DNA of 64,000 bases from Lotus japonicus (Eukaryota > Streptophyta > Magnoliopsida > Fabales > Fabaceae): the NCBI RefSeq assembly GCF_012489685.1, contig NC_080042.1, positions 23,078,150 to 23,142,149 of the forward strand, written 5' to 3'. The first letter of the stretch is position 1. Every line of letters starts with the position of its first letter. The notes below the pieces were generated by a model that was given only the letters and a program-made list of their open reading frames with translations, was not told the DNA's origin and searched no databases. Below are positions 21,055 to 32,234 of this stretch, in pieces. Both the position numbers and the translations under genes were made by a program.

Positions 21055-23504
21055 TCAAACTACATTAACGTCTTCTATTTCCCTTGCGTTTTCAGCGGCC
21101 GTGAAATATGCAGCATTGAAGCCCGGGGGATCTTCTGAGCCGACCAACCCGTGGGGGGTGACTTTCTTGAAGGCTCCCGTCCCGCTGAGGTCAATCCCCT
21201 CATAAAGATATTGAACTTGGGCTTTGGCGAGGAAGAAACCGCGACCACGCTCTTCCACAACCTCAGCAGCAGCCCTGGCCGCCAACCTTGCCCAGAGAGT
21301 TCTGATCTCGGAATCCGCATGGTTTTCCACGTCCGCAACAGCTTTGGCCTTTGTTCCTAATTCGGACCTCACCTCGGCGAGGGATTCGTTCGTCGACCCC
21401 AACTCGCTGCAAAGGAATGCGATCTCTTTGTCTTTGACAAGGCAAGCAGCCCTGCCCGCGGCGATCGCCTCGGCCTTTGCCTTCAGTTCCTGCTGCAAAT
21501 CGTCCCGCTCGCCCTCCAGTTCCTCCGTTCTCCTTTCACAAGCGGACAAGTCAGCCTCGCGATAACTCATCTCGATACCCAAATTGTTCAGTTTAGTCAT
21601 TTGGGCCGCTACCTGGGTCAGCAACTTGTCACGCTCGCCGTGCGCTTTGAGTGTAGCATGGCGGTAACCCTCAGCCCTCTGACAAAGCTCTTCAACTTCA
21701 GCGGCTGTGGCTGAGTCCTGTGACAACTTGGCGAAGAGGCACCGCGCACGCAAAAGGCTCGAGATGGCTTCTCGCGCCACACCATCAAGGTCAGGACTCT
21801 CAGTTCCTCTCATGATGCCAAGAAAAGGGTCAGTTAACATAAAATCGACAGGGGAGGGCTGCTGATTTGAAACAAAGCACGTCGGCCCATCGACAATCGG
21901 ATGGCTAGCGGCGGGGGAAGAACGGCGAAGCGGAAGCGAGGCGGTGGGGGTTTGGTCTCCACTGCCATGACTCATGGTGGGAACGGGGGAGGCCCTAGGT
22001 GGGCTTGCCTCAGCTTGATGACATGAATGGTCAGGAGAGAGGGTCGTTTGGGGAGCACCAGAGGGAACGTCTTCAGAAGCATGTTGAGTAGCGATGACTT
22101 CCTCAGGAAAGGGCGAGGACCCCGCATCGCCCGTGGGGTTTGGCTTTTCCCCGCCCACCAGGTCTTGGCGAGGGGCAGATGTTTCGCCAGCCCTGGGTCT
22201 CTTGGCTTTCTTCTTCTTCTTTTTTGACTTTTGAGGCGAGGGAGTCGCGACCCTCGACTTTTCATCTGTTCCAGGGGCGACCCTTTTGGATTTTTGGGAT
22301 TTTCTTGTTGGGGAAGGTTGGTCAGCATTGCCGGTGGACATCAGAGCCGGCTCGCCAATCTCCAGCGGAAGGATGCAGTCTGGTATTGACTCGCCAGACC
22401 CCGCCGTTTCAGAAGGGGTAGTACCGGATCTTCTGGTTCGTTTCTTTAGAGGGGAGGCGGCGACCTCGGCATCAGCATCCGCGACAACACGCTTCCTCTT
22501 AACCCCCCGTTAGTATTAAAAACGGGAAGAAACTCAAGTGAGTCAGCAGCTAGGGCGCGCTTAAGCGCGACTTCAGTGAAGTTCATTCCTCCTAGAAATG
22601 AGCGGAGGGTGTTTTTGCGAGTGGCTTCAAGCAAGTGTGAGCACTCAAGGATGGGGAGCCCAGCGTAAAAGCCAAGGATGGATTTATCTTCATCGCTCAG
22701 CGATGTGTCGGACGGCTGCGGGACGTCACGAGGACTCTCAGTCCAGTAGAAAGGGAACAGAGCATTCCCGTCCCTGCGGGTGAAAGCTTCTGGGTAGGTA
22801 GGATGTACGAGTATGCAGAAGTACCGGTGCCCGGGTCCCTTCTTGACGTTGCTCTTGTAAGGGTAGAGGCGCTGCCGACCCGTACGAGATTTTAGAGAGA
22901 CCCACCCAGGAGTTGGAGTCTTCAAGGATTTTGGCTCCACGCCGTAGAGGTAAAAGAAATGGGAGGTTTTTGCTTCGAGACCGACGGCGTCGCAGAGAAT
23001 CTCAAAGCACCGAATGAAAGCCCAAGCGTTCAAATGAAGTTGGCTTGGGGCTACATTGATTTCCCTCATAACCTGGCAGAGGAAAATGGAGAAGGGTAGT
23101 TTGATCCCCAGGTCGAGGAAGAAGTACTCGTAAACATAAAAAAACTGGGGTTGCTTCACGCCTTGTTCGATCGTGCGGTGCTGCCAGGGACGACTGATTT
23201 CCAAGCCCCGACCAGTGATGAGGACATCTTCGAGGGACTTCTCGTGGCAAAGCTCGCTGGCCTGGCGGGCTGTCTCGGCAATAGACTTATCGGTGGACTG
23301 CTCAGAAGGTTGGCAGATGGCTTCCTGAGTGGGGTCTTGAGTTATGGACTGGGGTAAGGTGGCGAAGATGTGGTGCCAGAAAGCGTTCTTTTCATTTTCA
23401 ATAAGGGGAAATCCCCCAGAGGGGGGAGGGTTAACCAGAGAAGGAGATGCGGGAGCGGCGCTGCGGGATCGAGAGGATCCTTGAGTGCGGCATTGGGGAG
23501 TCAT
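21055..23504 (-). pseudogene. Antisense additional ORF of the Tat element (gypsy-type transposon domain plus coiled coil), one frameshift
   Basis: Two abutting frames form one gene on the strand opposite to gag-pol. The first (23504-22446, ATG) has the plant 'putative gypsy type transposon' domain: FFYVYEYFFLDLGIKLPFS, NVAPSQLHLNAWAFIRCFEI, then HFFYLYGVEP. The second (22500-21055) has a Lys/Arg-rich, Ser/Pro-rich linker, then a coiled coil (RRTEELEGERDDLQQELKAK), and a C-terminal QVQYLYEGIDLSGTGAF...GLVGSEDPPGF block. The frames are offset at a run of six C (22503-22508), so one inserted or lost base explains the break. Such antisense ORFs between pol and the 3' LTR are known from Tat/Grande elements; their function is unknown. 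Intact length would be about 815 residues. Confidence 0.8.
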
Positions 23505-24154
23505 TTTTGCTAGGAGGAAGGGTAAGGATGGGAAAGGAAGAGGGTGCTAGTTTGTCAATTTAAGCAGATTGTAGGAATTCCAGAAGTGGTGAATGAGTGA
23601 GGGAAGGAGATTTTAAAAGTTGGGATAAGCAGCGGTTGGGAAATCGTGCTTCATCATGGCAAGGGTGGAATGATCACTCCACGGAGTGTGGCGCAGATTT
23701 CGGGAAACGAAGGAAGCGCATTAAATGAAAAGTTACAACGGTTGAAGCTTATTGGTTTGAATTCAAATTGTCAGGCTTTACTATGATTTGAAAGGACGTT
23801 TCAAAAGTAGTGGTTGAGATTCCATGGATTTGCTGACCTTTGCACCACCTCAGGGCGCAACGCGTGGCGCAGGCTCGACACATGTCAAAAAATCACGATT
23901 CAGGGCACGTGCGTAACTATGGCAGGGCGAGCAGATCAAGCATCATCGCCACAAGCCTGCTTGTGGACTCAAGCCGCCAAAGGAGCATGACGAGGCGTTC
24001 AAAATTTTAAATTTTTAAGCTTTAAATTACCAAGCCATGTTGGCAATTGCTCTTTATTTCTGTACCTTATGTTTAGCATTAGTTAGTTTCCTACGATCAT
24101 CGCCTTGTCTCTTTTGTTTAAAGACACACTTAGCTTTCATGCTTCGAGCTCGGT
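23505..24154. other. Region between the antisense ORF and coding remnant; Tat 3' end and LTR start uncertain
   Basis: No ORF, RNA or clear repeat seen. By position it should hold the antisense-ORF promoter, the polypurine tract and the 5' boundary of the Tat LTR, but I could not fix any TG boundary from this single LTR. Confidence 0.4.
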
Positions 24155-24960
24155 GTCTTGTGGAAAGAACTGTCTGACCAAGTGACGAAGGAACCGTCCA
24201 AGAGGATTGTTCCCAAGGCTCTGAGAATTGTACCATATCCTGAGGACGAGCTTGAATAGTCCGGAGTCATAGCCAAGGCTCCTACCAAGGAACGGTCCAT
24301 CAGAATTGTTAAGGGTGGAGCACCTGTACAGTCTCAGTCTCATCCAATTACTTCAAGAACTCGCTCTGGGAAAAGGTCTCCTGCGAACAAGCCTGTAGAA
24401 CCCAAGAAGCTTAAACGCTCTTGAGTAAGCAATTTGGGGAAGAACCTGCTGAAAAGGCTTCACAGCCTTTGTACTGAAAGAGGAAGATCCAAGCAGATGA
24501 ACCTGATGAGCAACTGGGTGATGAAGACATTGCGCTTCACACCAGACTGACCAACTCCCTTGGAACCACCTTTCCTTATCAAGAGGTACTTTCTAAACTT
24601 TCCAATCAAGAATTTGTTAATTCTTTGTTCAATGATACATATGAACACCACGGTCTTGTAACTCCACAACACCAAAACTGTTTATCACCAACCCCAAACA
24701 CCACTGAACCCTAGAAACCACTCTCTCCAAACACAAACCTTAATGAACCACAGGTTGTGCAACCCATTGTTCATAACTCACCTCAGTTCACCCCCATTCA
24801 CACCATTGATTCCTCTGATGAGGAAAGAACAAATGAGAACTTGAACAATGAAAACACTCCCTCTCCTGAACCATCTCAAATCATCTCCATGCCATAATCC
24901 ACACTGATTTTGCAACCCGTACAAAACCCTGCTCAAAAGCGTCCTTACTCCACACCGAAC
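24155..24960 (+). pseudogene. Remnant of a transposon-type additional ORF within the Tat LTR region
   Basis: Several frames read like the linker of a plant transposon protein: LWKELSDQVTKEPSKRIVPK near 24158, RIVKGGAPVQSQSHPITSRT and GKRSPANKPVEPKKLKRS at about 24300-24420, then, in another frame, a Pro/Thr/Ser-rich part with TPIHTIDSSDEE. Stops and frame changes break it. The R-I-V and TPIH motifs recall the linker of the SIRE additional ORF at 57390-60242, so it may be a fragment of such an element. Assignment is tentative. Confidence 0.4.
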
Positions 24961-25309
24961 GCAAGCACTTCAAGATCTCCAAAGCTTGGTGGACTGGGCG
25001 AGACCTCAGTGTCCCTCGCCCAGGAGACCTGACCTTGGGTAGGGGACGCGCCATGACCTTGGGCCTTCTTCCCCGAGGCCCAAATGGCCCATCTGAATAA
25101 GATAGAGGCGCCAAAGCCCAACTCCATCTTTATAAATAGGAGGGGAATACCAATTGTAAAGGACTCTTAGCTCACTTAAGAAATAATAGCATTGAAATTC
25201 AGTTATATTTTCTCTCTCTAAGCGGTTATAGTTTCTCTCTCCAAGCATTCACATCACTTTCCTCACACTTTGGGTACTACCTTCCCTCTCTATGTTCTAG
25301 CACGAAACA
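24961..25309 (+). repeat. 3' part of a Tat LTR
   Basis: Ends CGAAACA directly before a tRNA-type primer site. Contains TATAAATA at 25131-25138 and a pyrimidine-rich leader. The left boundary is not resolved. The LTR has Tat internal sequence on both sides: 3' end with antisense ORF to the left, leader with gag and protease to the right. It may be shared by two recombined elements. Confidence 0.6.
25131..25138 (+). promoter_or_regulatory. TATA box of the Tat LTR
   Basis: TATAAATA about 175 bases before the LTR end, placing the transcription start near 25165. Confidence 0.55.
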
Positions 25310-25311
25310 TT

Positions 25312-25329
25312 TGGCGCCGTCTATGGGGA
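25312..25329 (+). promoter_or_regulatory. Primer-binding site of the Tat element
   Basis: TGGCGCCGTCTATGGGGA two bases after the LTR end ACA. This form of primer site is typical of Tat/Ogre elements, where it is assigned to tRNA-Arg. Confidence 0.7.
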
Positions 25330-25502
25330 TCGGTAGATTTCTATTCCCGCACTACGTGGATCGTGATTCAGAGGAGTGAAACTCGCTTTTCTGAGCGATT
25401 TTCTGAAGTTCTCTTCGTGGATAGTGATCGGGAGGAGTGATTCCTTGATTCTGAGTTTGGAGGATCTTTCATTGGTGCACCTAGATAAACCAGTGGAGCT
25501 CA

Positions 25503-26770
25503 ATGGCGGAGCATCGACTATCACATGGAGAGAGGTTGGAGCGAGCACACTATCCGCCGCGACGGCACGATGAGCAAGCAAGGTCTTTGGCTTCCTTCTC
25601 GAGGGACAAAAGAGGTGCGCAACTTCAACCTCAAGAACCGAGTGATGGAGAGGGTTAGCGATGGCTGATTCGCGACGTCATTAATCGCCTAGAACAAAAT
25701 GATGCGGAAACGAGCGTAACAGACACAGCGCCGGAGCTTGATGCCTCATACAGACAACACTTCCAAGATTCCATACAACGACTGGAGTCTCCTCTCTCTG
25801 AAGGACAGGTAGAAGCAGAACGGTGTGCCTATCACCGAATCTCAGGACACGATACTGGAAAGTATCGAGCTCTACAGCGCGCGGTGGTGAAGCTGATTGT
25901 GGCAGGGAAATCAGCCACGACGCGGGGCGATGTATTTTCGACGGCCAAAGAAGTTGGCACGATTGCTGGAGGTTTCGGCGGAGGAGGGACCACTAGTGCA
26001 GCACGGAAGCGATATGTTAGAGCGGTGAATGCAGTTACAGAGATTCCTTTTGGTTTTCAACATCCAGATATCATGTTTTCGTCTGCTGATCTCTTCGGAA
26101 TAAAGCCGCATTTAGATGACCCGATCGTGATCTCCCTCCGTGTTAATCAGCTCACCGTGCAGCGAGTGCTTCTAGACCAGGGAAGCTCAGCGGACATTAT
26201 TTACGGCGGAGCGTTTGCTCGGCTTGGTGTGGGCGAGGGAAACCTCACTCCCTATGAGGGAACTCTGGTGGGATTCGCAGGTGAGCAAGTATGGGTGAAA
26301 GGCGTCCTCGACCTTGACACCACGTTTGGCGAGGAAGAGAACGCTAGGTCGCTCAGCGTCAAATATCTAATCCTTGAGGCTGAGGGGTCATACAACATGA
26401 TCATCGGGCGAAACACCTTAAACCATCTGTGCGCCGTGATCTCAACACCCCACCTGGCGGTGAAGTATCCGCTGTCGAATGGGAATATTGGGGGAATTGT
26501 TGTGGATCAAAGGGTCACAAGGGAATGCTACTGTAATGCTGTGGATCGGTATGGGAAGAAAAACGCTTCAGTCGAAAAACGCTTCAGTCGGGCACCGTTG
26601 CAGTGAAGTTGAGACGCCAGAGGAAAGTTTGGACCCGAGGGGCGAGGGACGTGTTAACAGGCCCACGCCGATAGAAGAAACCAAAGAGCTGAAGTTCGGC
26701 GAGAAGATACTCAAGATAGGAACCGAGTTAAGTGAGGACCAAGAACAAAGGTTATCAAAGTTGTTCGGTG
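25503..26770 (+). pseudogene. Tat-type Gag remnant and protease, truncated at a SIRE junction
   Basis: Frame from ATG at 25503 (MAEHRLSHGERL), with one TAG at 25656-25658. Only the end of gag is present: CAYHRISGHDTGKYRALQ at 25830-25883 is the zinc-knuckle-like block. The retropepsin follows, with LLDQGSSADIIYGGAF (Asp-Gln-Gly at the active site, as often seen in this lineage) and NMIIGRNTLNHL. A 16-bp tandem duplication at 26559-26590 shifts the frame; beyond it GHRCSEVETPEES continues in another frame to RLSKLFGDDL. The sequence then jumps to antisense SIRE gag. Most of gag and everything from RT on are missing. Confidence 0.8.
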
Positions 26771-27001
26771 ATGATCTCTGAACTCCTTCTTTTGATCTTC
26801 ACTCATCTTCTCCCTTGGGATCTTTACACCATGTTCATCGACAGGAGGGGTGTAGCCATCAACAACAAAATCCCAGAGATCAGGATCAAAGCCAAGAAAG
26901 AAGCTTTTGATTCTATCTTTCCAAAAATCAAATCTCTGACCATCAAAGATAGGTGGTCTTGCACTGTATTGATATTTGCTTGTAGTAGTGGTGGAATCCA
27001 T
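26765..27001 (-). pseudogene. SIRE-type Gag N-terminus, truncated
   Basis: ATG at 27001, MDSTTTTSKYQYSARPPIFD, then 60 more residues essentially identical to the start of the gag at 48528. The frame is cut at DHH by the junction with Tat sequence. Upstream (27002-27075) are the leader and the Met primer site GGTATCAGAGC. It is transcribed leftward from the LTR at 27076-28226. Confidence 0.85.
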
Positions 27002-27061
27002 GAGTTTTTCACACTGGCCCGGATCTACTGAACACTGTTAAGTGTGGTAATCAGAACTTGC

Positions 27062-27073
27062 GCTCTGATACCA
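27062..27073 (-). promoter_or_regulatory. Met-tRNA primer-binding site of SIRE-type element
   Basis: Minus-strand TGGTATCAGAGC two bases inside the LTR end CCTTCA. Confidence 0.85.
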
Positions 27074-27075
27074 AT

Positions 27076-28226
27076 TGAAGGTGTGAAAAACGACTAAAAG
27101 GGGGGGGGGGTTGAATAGCGTTTTCAATATAAAAACTTTCCCCTTAAGATTTAAAGTAAATCTTTTCGGTTTCTCTAAGATAGATGGTGCAGCGGATAAA
27201 GATAGAGAGAAGAGAGAAGCACACAAGTATTTTATCCTGGTTCACTTGATAAATCCCTCAAGCTAATCCAGTCCACCCGTTAAGGTGATTTCTTCCTTCT
27301 TAGAATGAAGGCAATCCACTAATCAGATAATTGTTACAACTGCACTTGATACCTACAAGTGACTAACAATACACTGACTTAGCTCACACTAAGATTCACT
27401 CTCTTAGTCTTCTCTAGGATCCGATCAACCTTGATGTCCTAAAGGAATCACCACTAAGATTCACTCTCTTAGTCTTCTTAAGGATACTGACCTACCCGGT
27501 CCCTTAAGGAAAATCAAACAACTGTTTGAGGTTGGTGTTTACAAAGGTTTGCTTCTAAATAAGCTGAGTGTAAACTAAACAAGAACAGATGAAGAAAGTA
27601 GAGGCTTGAATCTTTTCTTGTATTGCAGCTCTTGGTTTCTCTCTCTCAGTCTTTCTTCTTTTCTTCAGCCTTTTATAGTCCAAGGTGCAAAGGATATTTC
27701 TGTTGAGAGAATATGACCGTTGGAGGGCATTTCTGGAACTTCCAGAACCTGCTGTGGCTGAACCTTGGTAGGTAGGCTTGTCAGAATAGTACACTGCTCT
27801 TGTACTTCTTGATAGAGACATTTGCCTTTAACAAATGACTTCTGATCAGAGTTATGCTTCGTGTTGGAACTTGTGAAGCTTGGTGATCAGAGTCAGAGGG
27901 ATGCTTGGATCCTCTGACCTGCGTAACTTCTGCTTCTGGACCTTCAGAGCTTCTGGACCTTCAGAGCCTCTGGTCCCTCAGAGCTTCTGGTCTTCAGATC
28001 TTCTGATCCTCAGATCTTCTGATCCTCTGATCTTCTGATCCTCTGATCTTCAGATCCTCTGATCTTCAGAACTTCTGACGAATATATCTTCTGGTGTCAG
28101 AATCAGAACCTGTTTGTCAAAACACTCAAGACAAACATTAGAGTATCATAGTTGTTCATCCACAAATAAATACTTGTTATCATCGAAACATAGAGTTGTA
28201 CCACATGACCAAATCTTGATCTTACA
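27076..28226 (-). repeat. SIRE-type LTR (1151 bp), internal sequence on both sides
   Basis: Minus-strand TGTAAGATC at 28226 to CACACCTTCA at 27076. TATAAAAG lies near 27670-27677. There is a homopolymer tract of about ten C (minus strand) 30 bp before the end, and degenerate tandem repeats of GATCTTCTGATCCTCT type at about 27940-28085. Gag start lies on its left and the purine tract plus 3' domain on its right, so this LTR is both a 5' and a 3' LTR, the mark of recombination between elements. Short open frames inside are not genes. Confidence 0.85.
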
Positions 28227-29086
28227 ATCTCCCCCTTTTTGATGATGACAAAACCATGTATTTTGATGAACAACTCTAAACAAATAAACTGAATACACTC
28301 AGAGTATAAGGTATCAGAGTTAAAATTATCCTGATGTGTATAGTTTATCTTGCTCCTTCTGAATCCAAGACTCGTGCTTGATTCTGAGCTAAGCTCCCCC
28401 TGAATCTAATACTTAATATCAACGTTAGTAATATCTAGATTCTGAGCTAAATAATATAGGAGTTGTCAAGATACTATAAGTTCTCCCCCTTTTTGTCATA
28501 AGCAAAAAGAATGAAGGTGGAAAAAAAATAGTAAGAGCATAAGACGAAATACTCCCCCTCAGAAGGAATACCAAGGGATACTTGGCTGCTGATTAGTATA
28601 TCTTCTTATGAGAGCAGAAGTGTCAAAGTCCAGAGGTTCTGGTGACATCTCCATTCTGAAAAAAATTCCATCTTCAGATGCTTCAGAATGAGAAGCTATG
28701 AACCTACTCTTCTTCTGATGACGCAAGTCAGAAGTTGTAGTAGCATCTTCTGATGTTGTTGCTTCTGGTTTGACAAGTTCTGAGTCTTTGTTTCTATCTG
28801 AAACAGTCATGCTCATCTCTACAAGCTTTTTCAGCTAGCTTTGACTTGACCAAATCTTACTCTACTGATGCCTCCAAGATTAACTTCACCTTCAGGTTCA
28901 AGTTTTGGATCTTGGGACATATGCCTTTCTCCCGTCATGTGTTGCCTGCATCCACTGTCCAGGTTCCATGGTTGGAGTTTCGATGGACCTATTGAAGATA
29001 TCTGCAACATATATAATCTTATCCCTAGGTACCCACTTTCTGGGTCCTTTCTTGTTAGTTAGCCCAGAAGTTCTGACAACTTTGGG
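28227..29086 (-). pseudogene. 3' domain of a pol-less SIRE derivative (minus copy)
   Basis: Purine tract (AAAAAGGGGGAGAT on the minus strand) at 28227-28240, then noncoding 3' sequence. A relic frame (28816-28559) reads MSMTVSDRNKDSELVKPEAT and HQKKSRFIASHSEASED, and beyond it is the end of gag/start of protease. Relative to the sister copies at 49753 and 53507 about 120 bp are deleted between short GTCAA repeats near 28842-28852. Integrase, RT and RNase H are absent. Confidence 0.7.
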
Positions 29087-29820
29087 TCATTCAACAGGAT
29101 AATATAAAGGAATTTGAGCATGATATTTTGACATTGAGAAAGTTCCTTTCTTAAGAGATGATGGAGCAACTTCAGAAGGTTTAGAATGACCAATGTCATA
29201 TATTCCATTTCTGCTTACGCCATAGATCATTGAAGCCATTAAGCTTCTGTCTACGCTTTTAGCCAGGAATCTTTGAAAAGACTTTTCATACTTAGATTCA
29301 TTTCTACAATCAGAGGCATCACAAGCAACTATTTCTTCTAACTTAGCAATCTGGTTATTAAGCACAGAGTTAGAATTTACCAAAGCATGATTATCATTTT
29401 TCAAATCAGAAATAATTTTCTCATGTTCAGAAGGAGTCTTAGTAGCAACAGATAAGTCCTTTTTCAACTTTTTATGCTTAGACAATAAAGAGTTATACTT
29501 ATCCATGATATCAGACAAAGCATGTTTCAGTTCAGAGGTTGAGAAAGAAGCGAATACCTCATTTTCATCGTCTGAGGTAGGATCTCCTTCTGATGCTGAG
29601 TCAGAGTCCACGGCATCCTTTGACTCTGCTCCTTTGTCTTTGACAATAGCCATGAGTCCTTGAACTTCACCATCAGAGTCAACATCCTCTGACTCTGATT
29701 CATCAAAAGTCACCATCAGACTCTTCTTGGTCTTGAAATGCTTCTTTGACTTTTTGTCCTTTGATGAGCCTTTGAATTTGCTCTGCCTGTGCTTCCAGAT
29801 GCAGTTGAGCTTTCTGGATA
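29087..29820 (-). pseudogene. SIRE-type Gag, C-terminal half
   Basis: Continues the gag of 48528-47765 across the inserted chromovirus array. The relative at 51930 shows the uninterrupted order DELTLISRKL...KSLMMTFDESESED. It has acidic, Ser-rich and coiled-coil parts (LKHALSDIMDKYNSLLSKHK), then SFQRFLAKSVDRSLMASMIY, and stops at YYPVE where relatives continue ERPK (an AGA-to-TGA change). Capsid/nucleocapsid role by family. Confidence 0.8.
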
Positions 29821-29825
29821 TCAGA
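29821..29825. repeat. Target-site duplication TCAGA, left copy
   Basis: TCAGA precedes the TG at 29826 and follows the CA at 47759 (47760-47764). The whole 17.9-kb array therefore behaves as one insertion inside a SIRE gag gene. Confidence 0.85.
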
Positions 29826-32102
29826 TGTAAGACCCAAGTTTTAAGCTTATGCTAAGTGAAAAGAATCCTATTCACGATTAGGGTTGATGTATCGTGAAGG
29901 GAAACCTGAACAAGAGTTTACCAAATGAAATAAATTTATGAAGGAGAAAGTTCAGGAAAAGTCAAAGGATTGTATCGAAGTCGATAAAAGTTATAGCACG
30001 ACTAATATTCGCATTTAAAACCTAGGACAAGAACCTTAGGAAACAAAACTATGTTCCAGCTTTGGAACACTATAGGAATATAATTTCCAACAAACTTCCA
30101 GCTTTGGAACACTGTAGGAATTTAGTCCAAAAATCTTTAGAGAAATATTAGAACTTCTCTTTTTCCATATATCACAATCATTTCGAGGCGAAACTCTAGG
30201 ATCTACGAACGTCCGATTCCAATCATCGGAAGTTTGCCGAAACCGAATCCCTGGTTTTTCAAAACCCTAGAATCAACCGTCAATGAAGACTTTTTCTATT
30301 CAGAGCTTCAAATGAAGATTCTACACGCGTACACCCATTTCTTTTGATGATTTCAATCTTTCTTCAGAAGGAAGTTTTCCATTCCGACATTCGATGCAAA
30401 AAGTAACTTATCGGGTAAAATAGTTTTACACCGACTTTGCATTAGTCACCTAAAATATAAGGAGACCTCATTTTAGTTTTGGAATTCTTTCGCCAAAACC
30501 TATCTTAGAATTCACGGAGAATGACGCCGGAAAAATCAGATTCGCGAAACTTTCATTTTCCCGCGTTTTGCCAACCTCTATATATAGCCAAGAAATGAGA
30601 AAAAACAAATATCTTACCCATTTCATCCAAGGAGGCCGCGAGTTTGAGAGGAGAGGAGGAGAAGAAGATTTTGTTCAATCCTTGCTTGATCGTTGATTAA
30701 TCAGTTGCTACTTCAAGGCTTCGAGGTATAGTCGCTAATCCTTACCTCCGATCGCTTTTTCCATAGCTTTTCTGTAGAGTTTTCTGAGCGGATAGTTTAT
30801 GGGTTTGTGCAAAACTATCCTGAATCTTTCATTTCTGATTCTAAACCTCTTCCTTATGCGCCCAAGATCACTTCTGCCGGATTAGATTTTCCGTTATGTC
30901 GCCGGAATTCCGCCGGAATCAATTTTAGCCTAAAATACCCATTTTTGGAGTTTTTGGTGTAAAGCTTCAACCTTTAGACTGAAAACTATCGCCTTAGCTT
31001 AGTGCTAGTAGGATTAGTTGTCATAAACGTCGTTGGTGACGTCCCTGCAAAATTTTATTTTTGGGGTTTCAGTTTTGAAAATCCTAAGTTAAAAATCATG
31101 ACCAAAATACCCCTGCGACAGTTTTTGATCCGATAATTTTTCCGAGTTCAGAATACCCTTAGTTACGGCTTATGAAAGCATAGGAACCAAGTTTGATCGA
31201 AGAAAAATCGAGTCTCCTAATTACCTAAAGTGGCCGAACCTATTAGGGGGGAGGAGGAAAATTTCCTTTTCCGAAAACTTGTCTTTCGCGCTAGATTATC
31301 GTACCTTAGAGTATAGATTACTTCGAGTAACCTTAGTAAGTATCGATAGTTTAGTTTTCGATAGATTCTGATAGTATTTCTGTGGTTTTGCTCTAAAGGT
31401 GATTTTGAGGAATTCCCAGAGGAGCAAGCCTTTGATTGTGAACAAGTGTTAGGAGATCGTCCTGGAGAATCTACAGGTGAGGGCTTCTCACTGAATCTCT
31501 AGTTAATGCTTAGGGTCGATGTTTCGACATTGTTTACTGTTTATGCACTGGAATTGTGTGTGATTGGAAAATGTTTTCTGAGGCTTCGGCTGACAATGTA
31601 GATGATTCATCTACTGAATGTTTTTGAGATTGTCTTACATGCTATGTGCTATGTGGGTAATCTAGGATGTGTGGTGCATGCTTTATATGCTAAGTGATAA
31701 GTGTTTATGATGCGATTTATTGATATATGACATGTTGTTGATTGTGATGATTTAAATATGCTCTGTACTGGAATCTGAGATTCTGAATGGTGAGAATAGC
31801 GGGCAGGTCATGCCGATTTTATTTTGAGAGTTTTGAGAAAGTTTGATAGGACGAACGAGGTTCGGGCCTTAATTTTGTTTAGTGGATCGAGACCTCCTCT
31901 GGAAGCGACTTGGGATTGGGAGATCCTGAAAATGTATAAGACTTGCGATAAGACAAAATGGAATCTATTTTATAAAGAAAATTCATAAGACCTTAAATAA
32001 CCTCAAAATCTTTAAGTAATGATAACAACCTCGAAGGAAGGCATTGGAAGTCAAATCATAGTTTTGGAAAAACGAGGAGTGTCGTCGGATCCAAGTGTTG
32101 AG

Positions 32103-32234
32103 TTTGTTGTTGTGCTGTTGGAGCAGCGTTTGTTGTTGTGCTGCTGGAGCAGCGTTTATTGTTGTGCTGTTGGAGCAGCGTTTGTTATTGTGCTGTTGGA
32201 GCAGCGTTTGTTGTGGTGCTGTTGGAGCAGCTAT
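32103..32234. repeat. 26-bp minisatellite, five units (LTR 1)
   Basis: GTGCTGTTGGAGCAGC recurs with an exact 26-bp step (unit anchors at 32114, 32140, 32166, 32192 and 32218). Identical arrays lie at 39617-39748 and 46306-46437 in the other two LTRs. Confidence 0.9.

Noticed and set aside
24460..25248. Minus-strand ORFs of 60-80 codons
   Set aside because: They lie opposite a plus-strand coding remnant and the LTR promoter and show no recognisable domain.
27095..27112. G-quadruplex near the LTR end (poly-G tract)
   Set aside because: It is a single uninterrupted homopolymer that varies in length among copies; it is a family trait of these LTRs and not evidence of a specific structure.
27935..28090. 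CRISPR-like or microsatellite array of GATCTTCTGATCC units
   Set aside because: Units are degenerate, have no unique spacers, and recur in every SIRE LTR here; it is an LTR-internal repeat.
28868..29062. Plus-strand ORF with PPRLTSPSGSSFG, mirrored at 53457-53651
   Set aside because: Antisense reading of the SIRE gag/protease junction, seen in every copy of that sequence.
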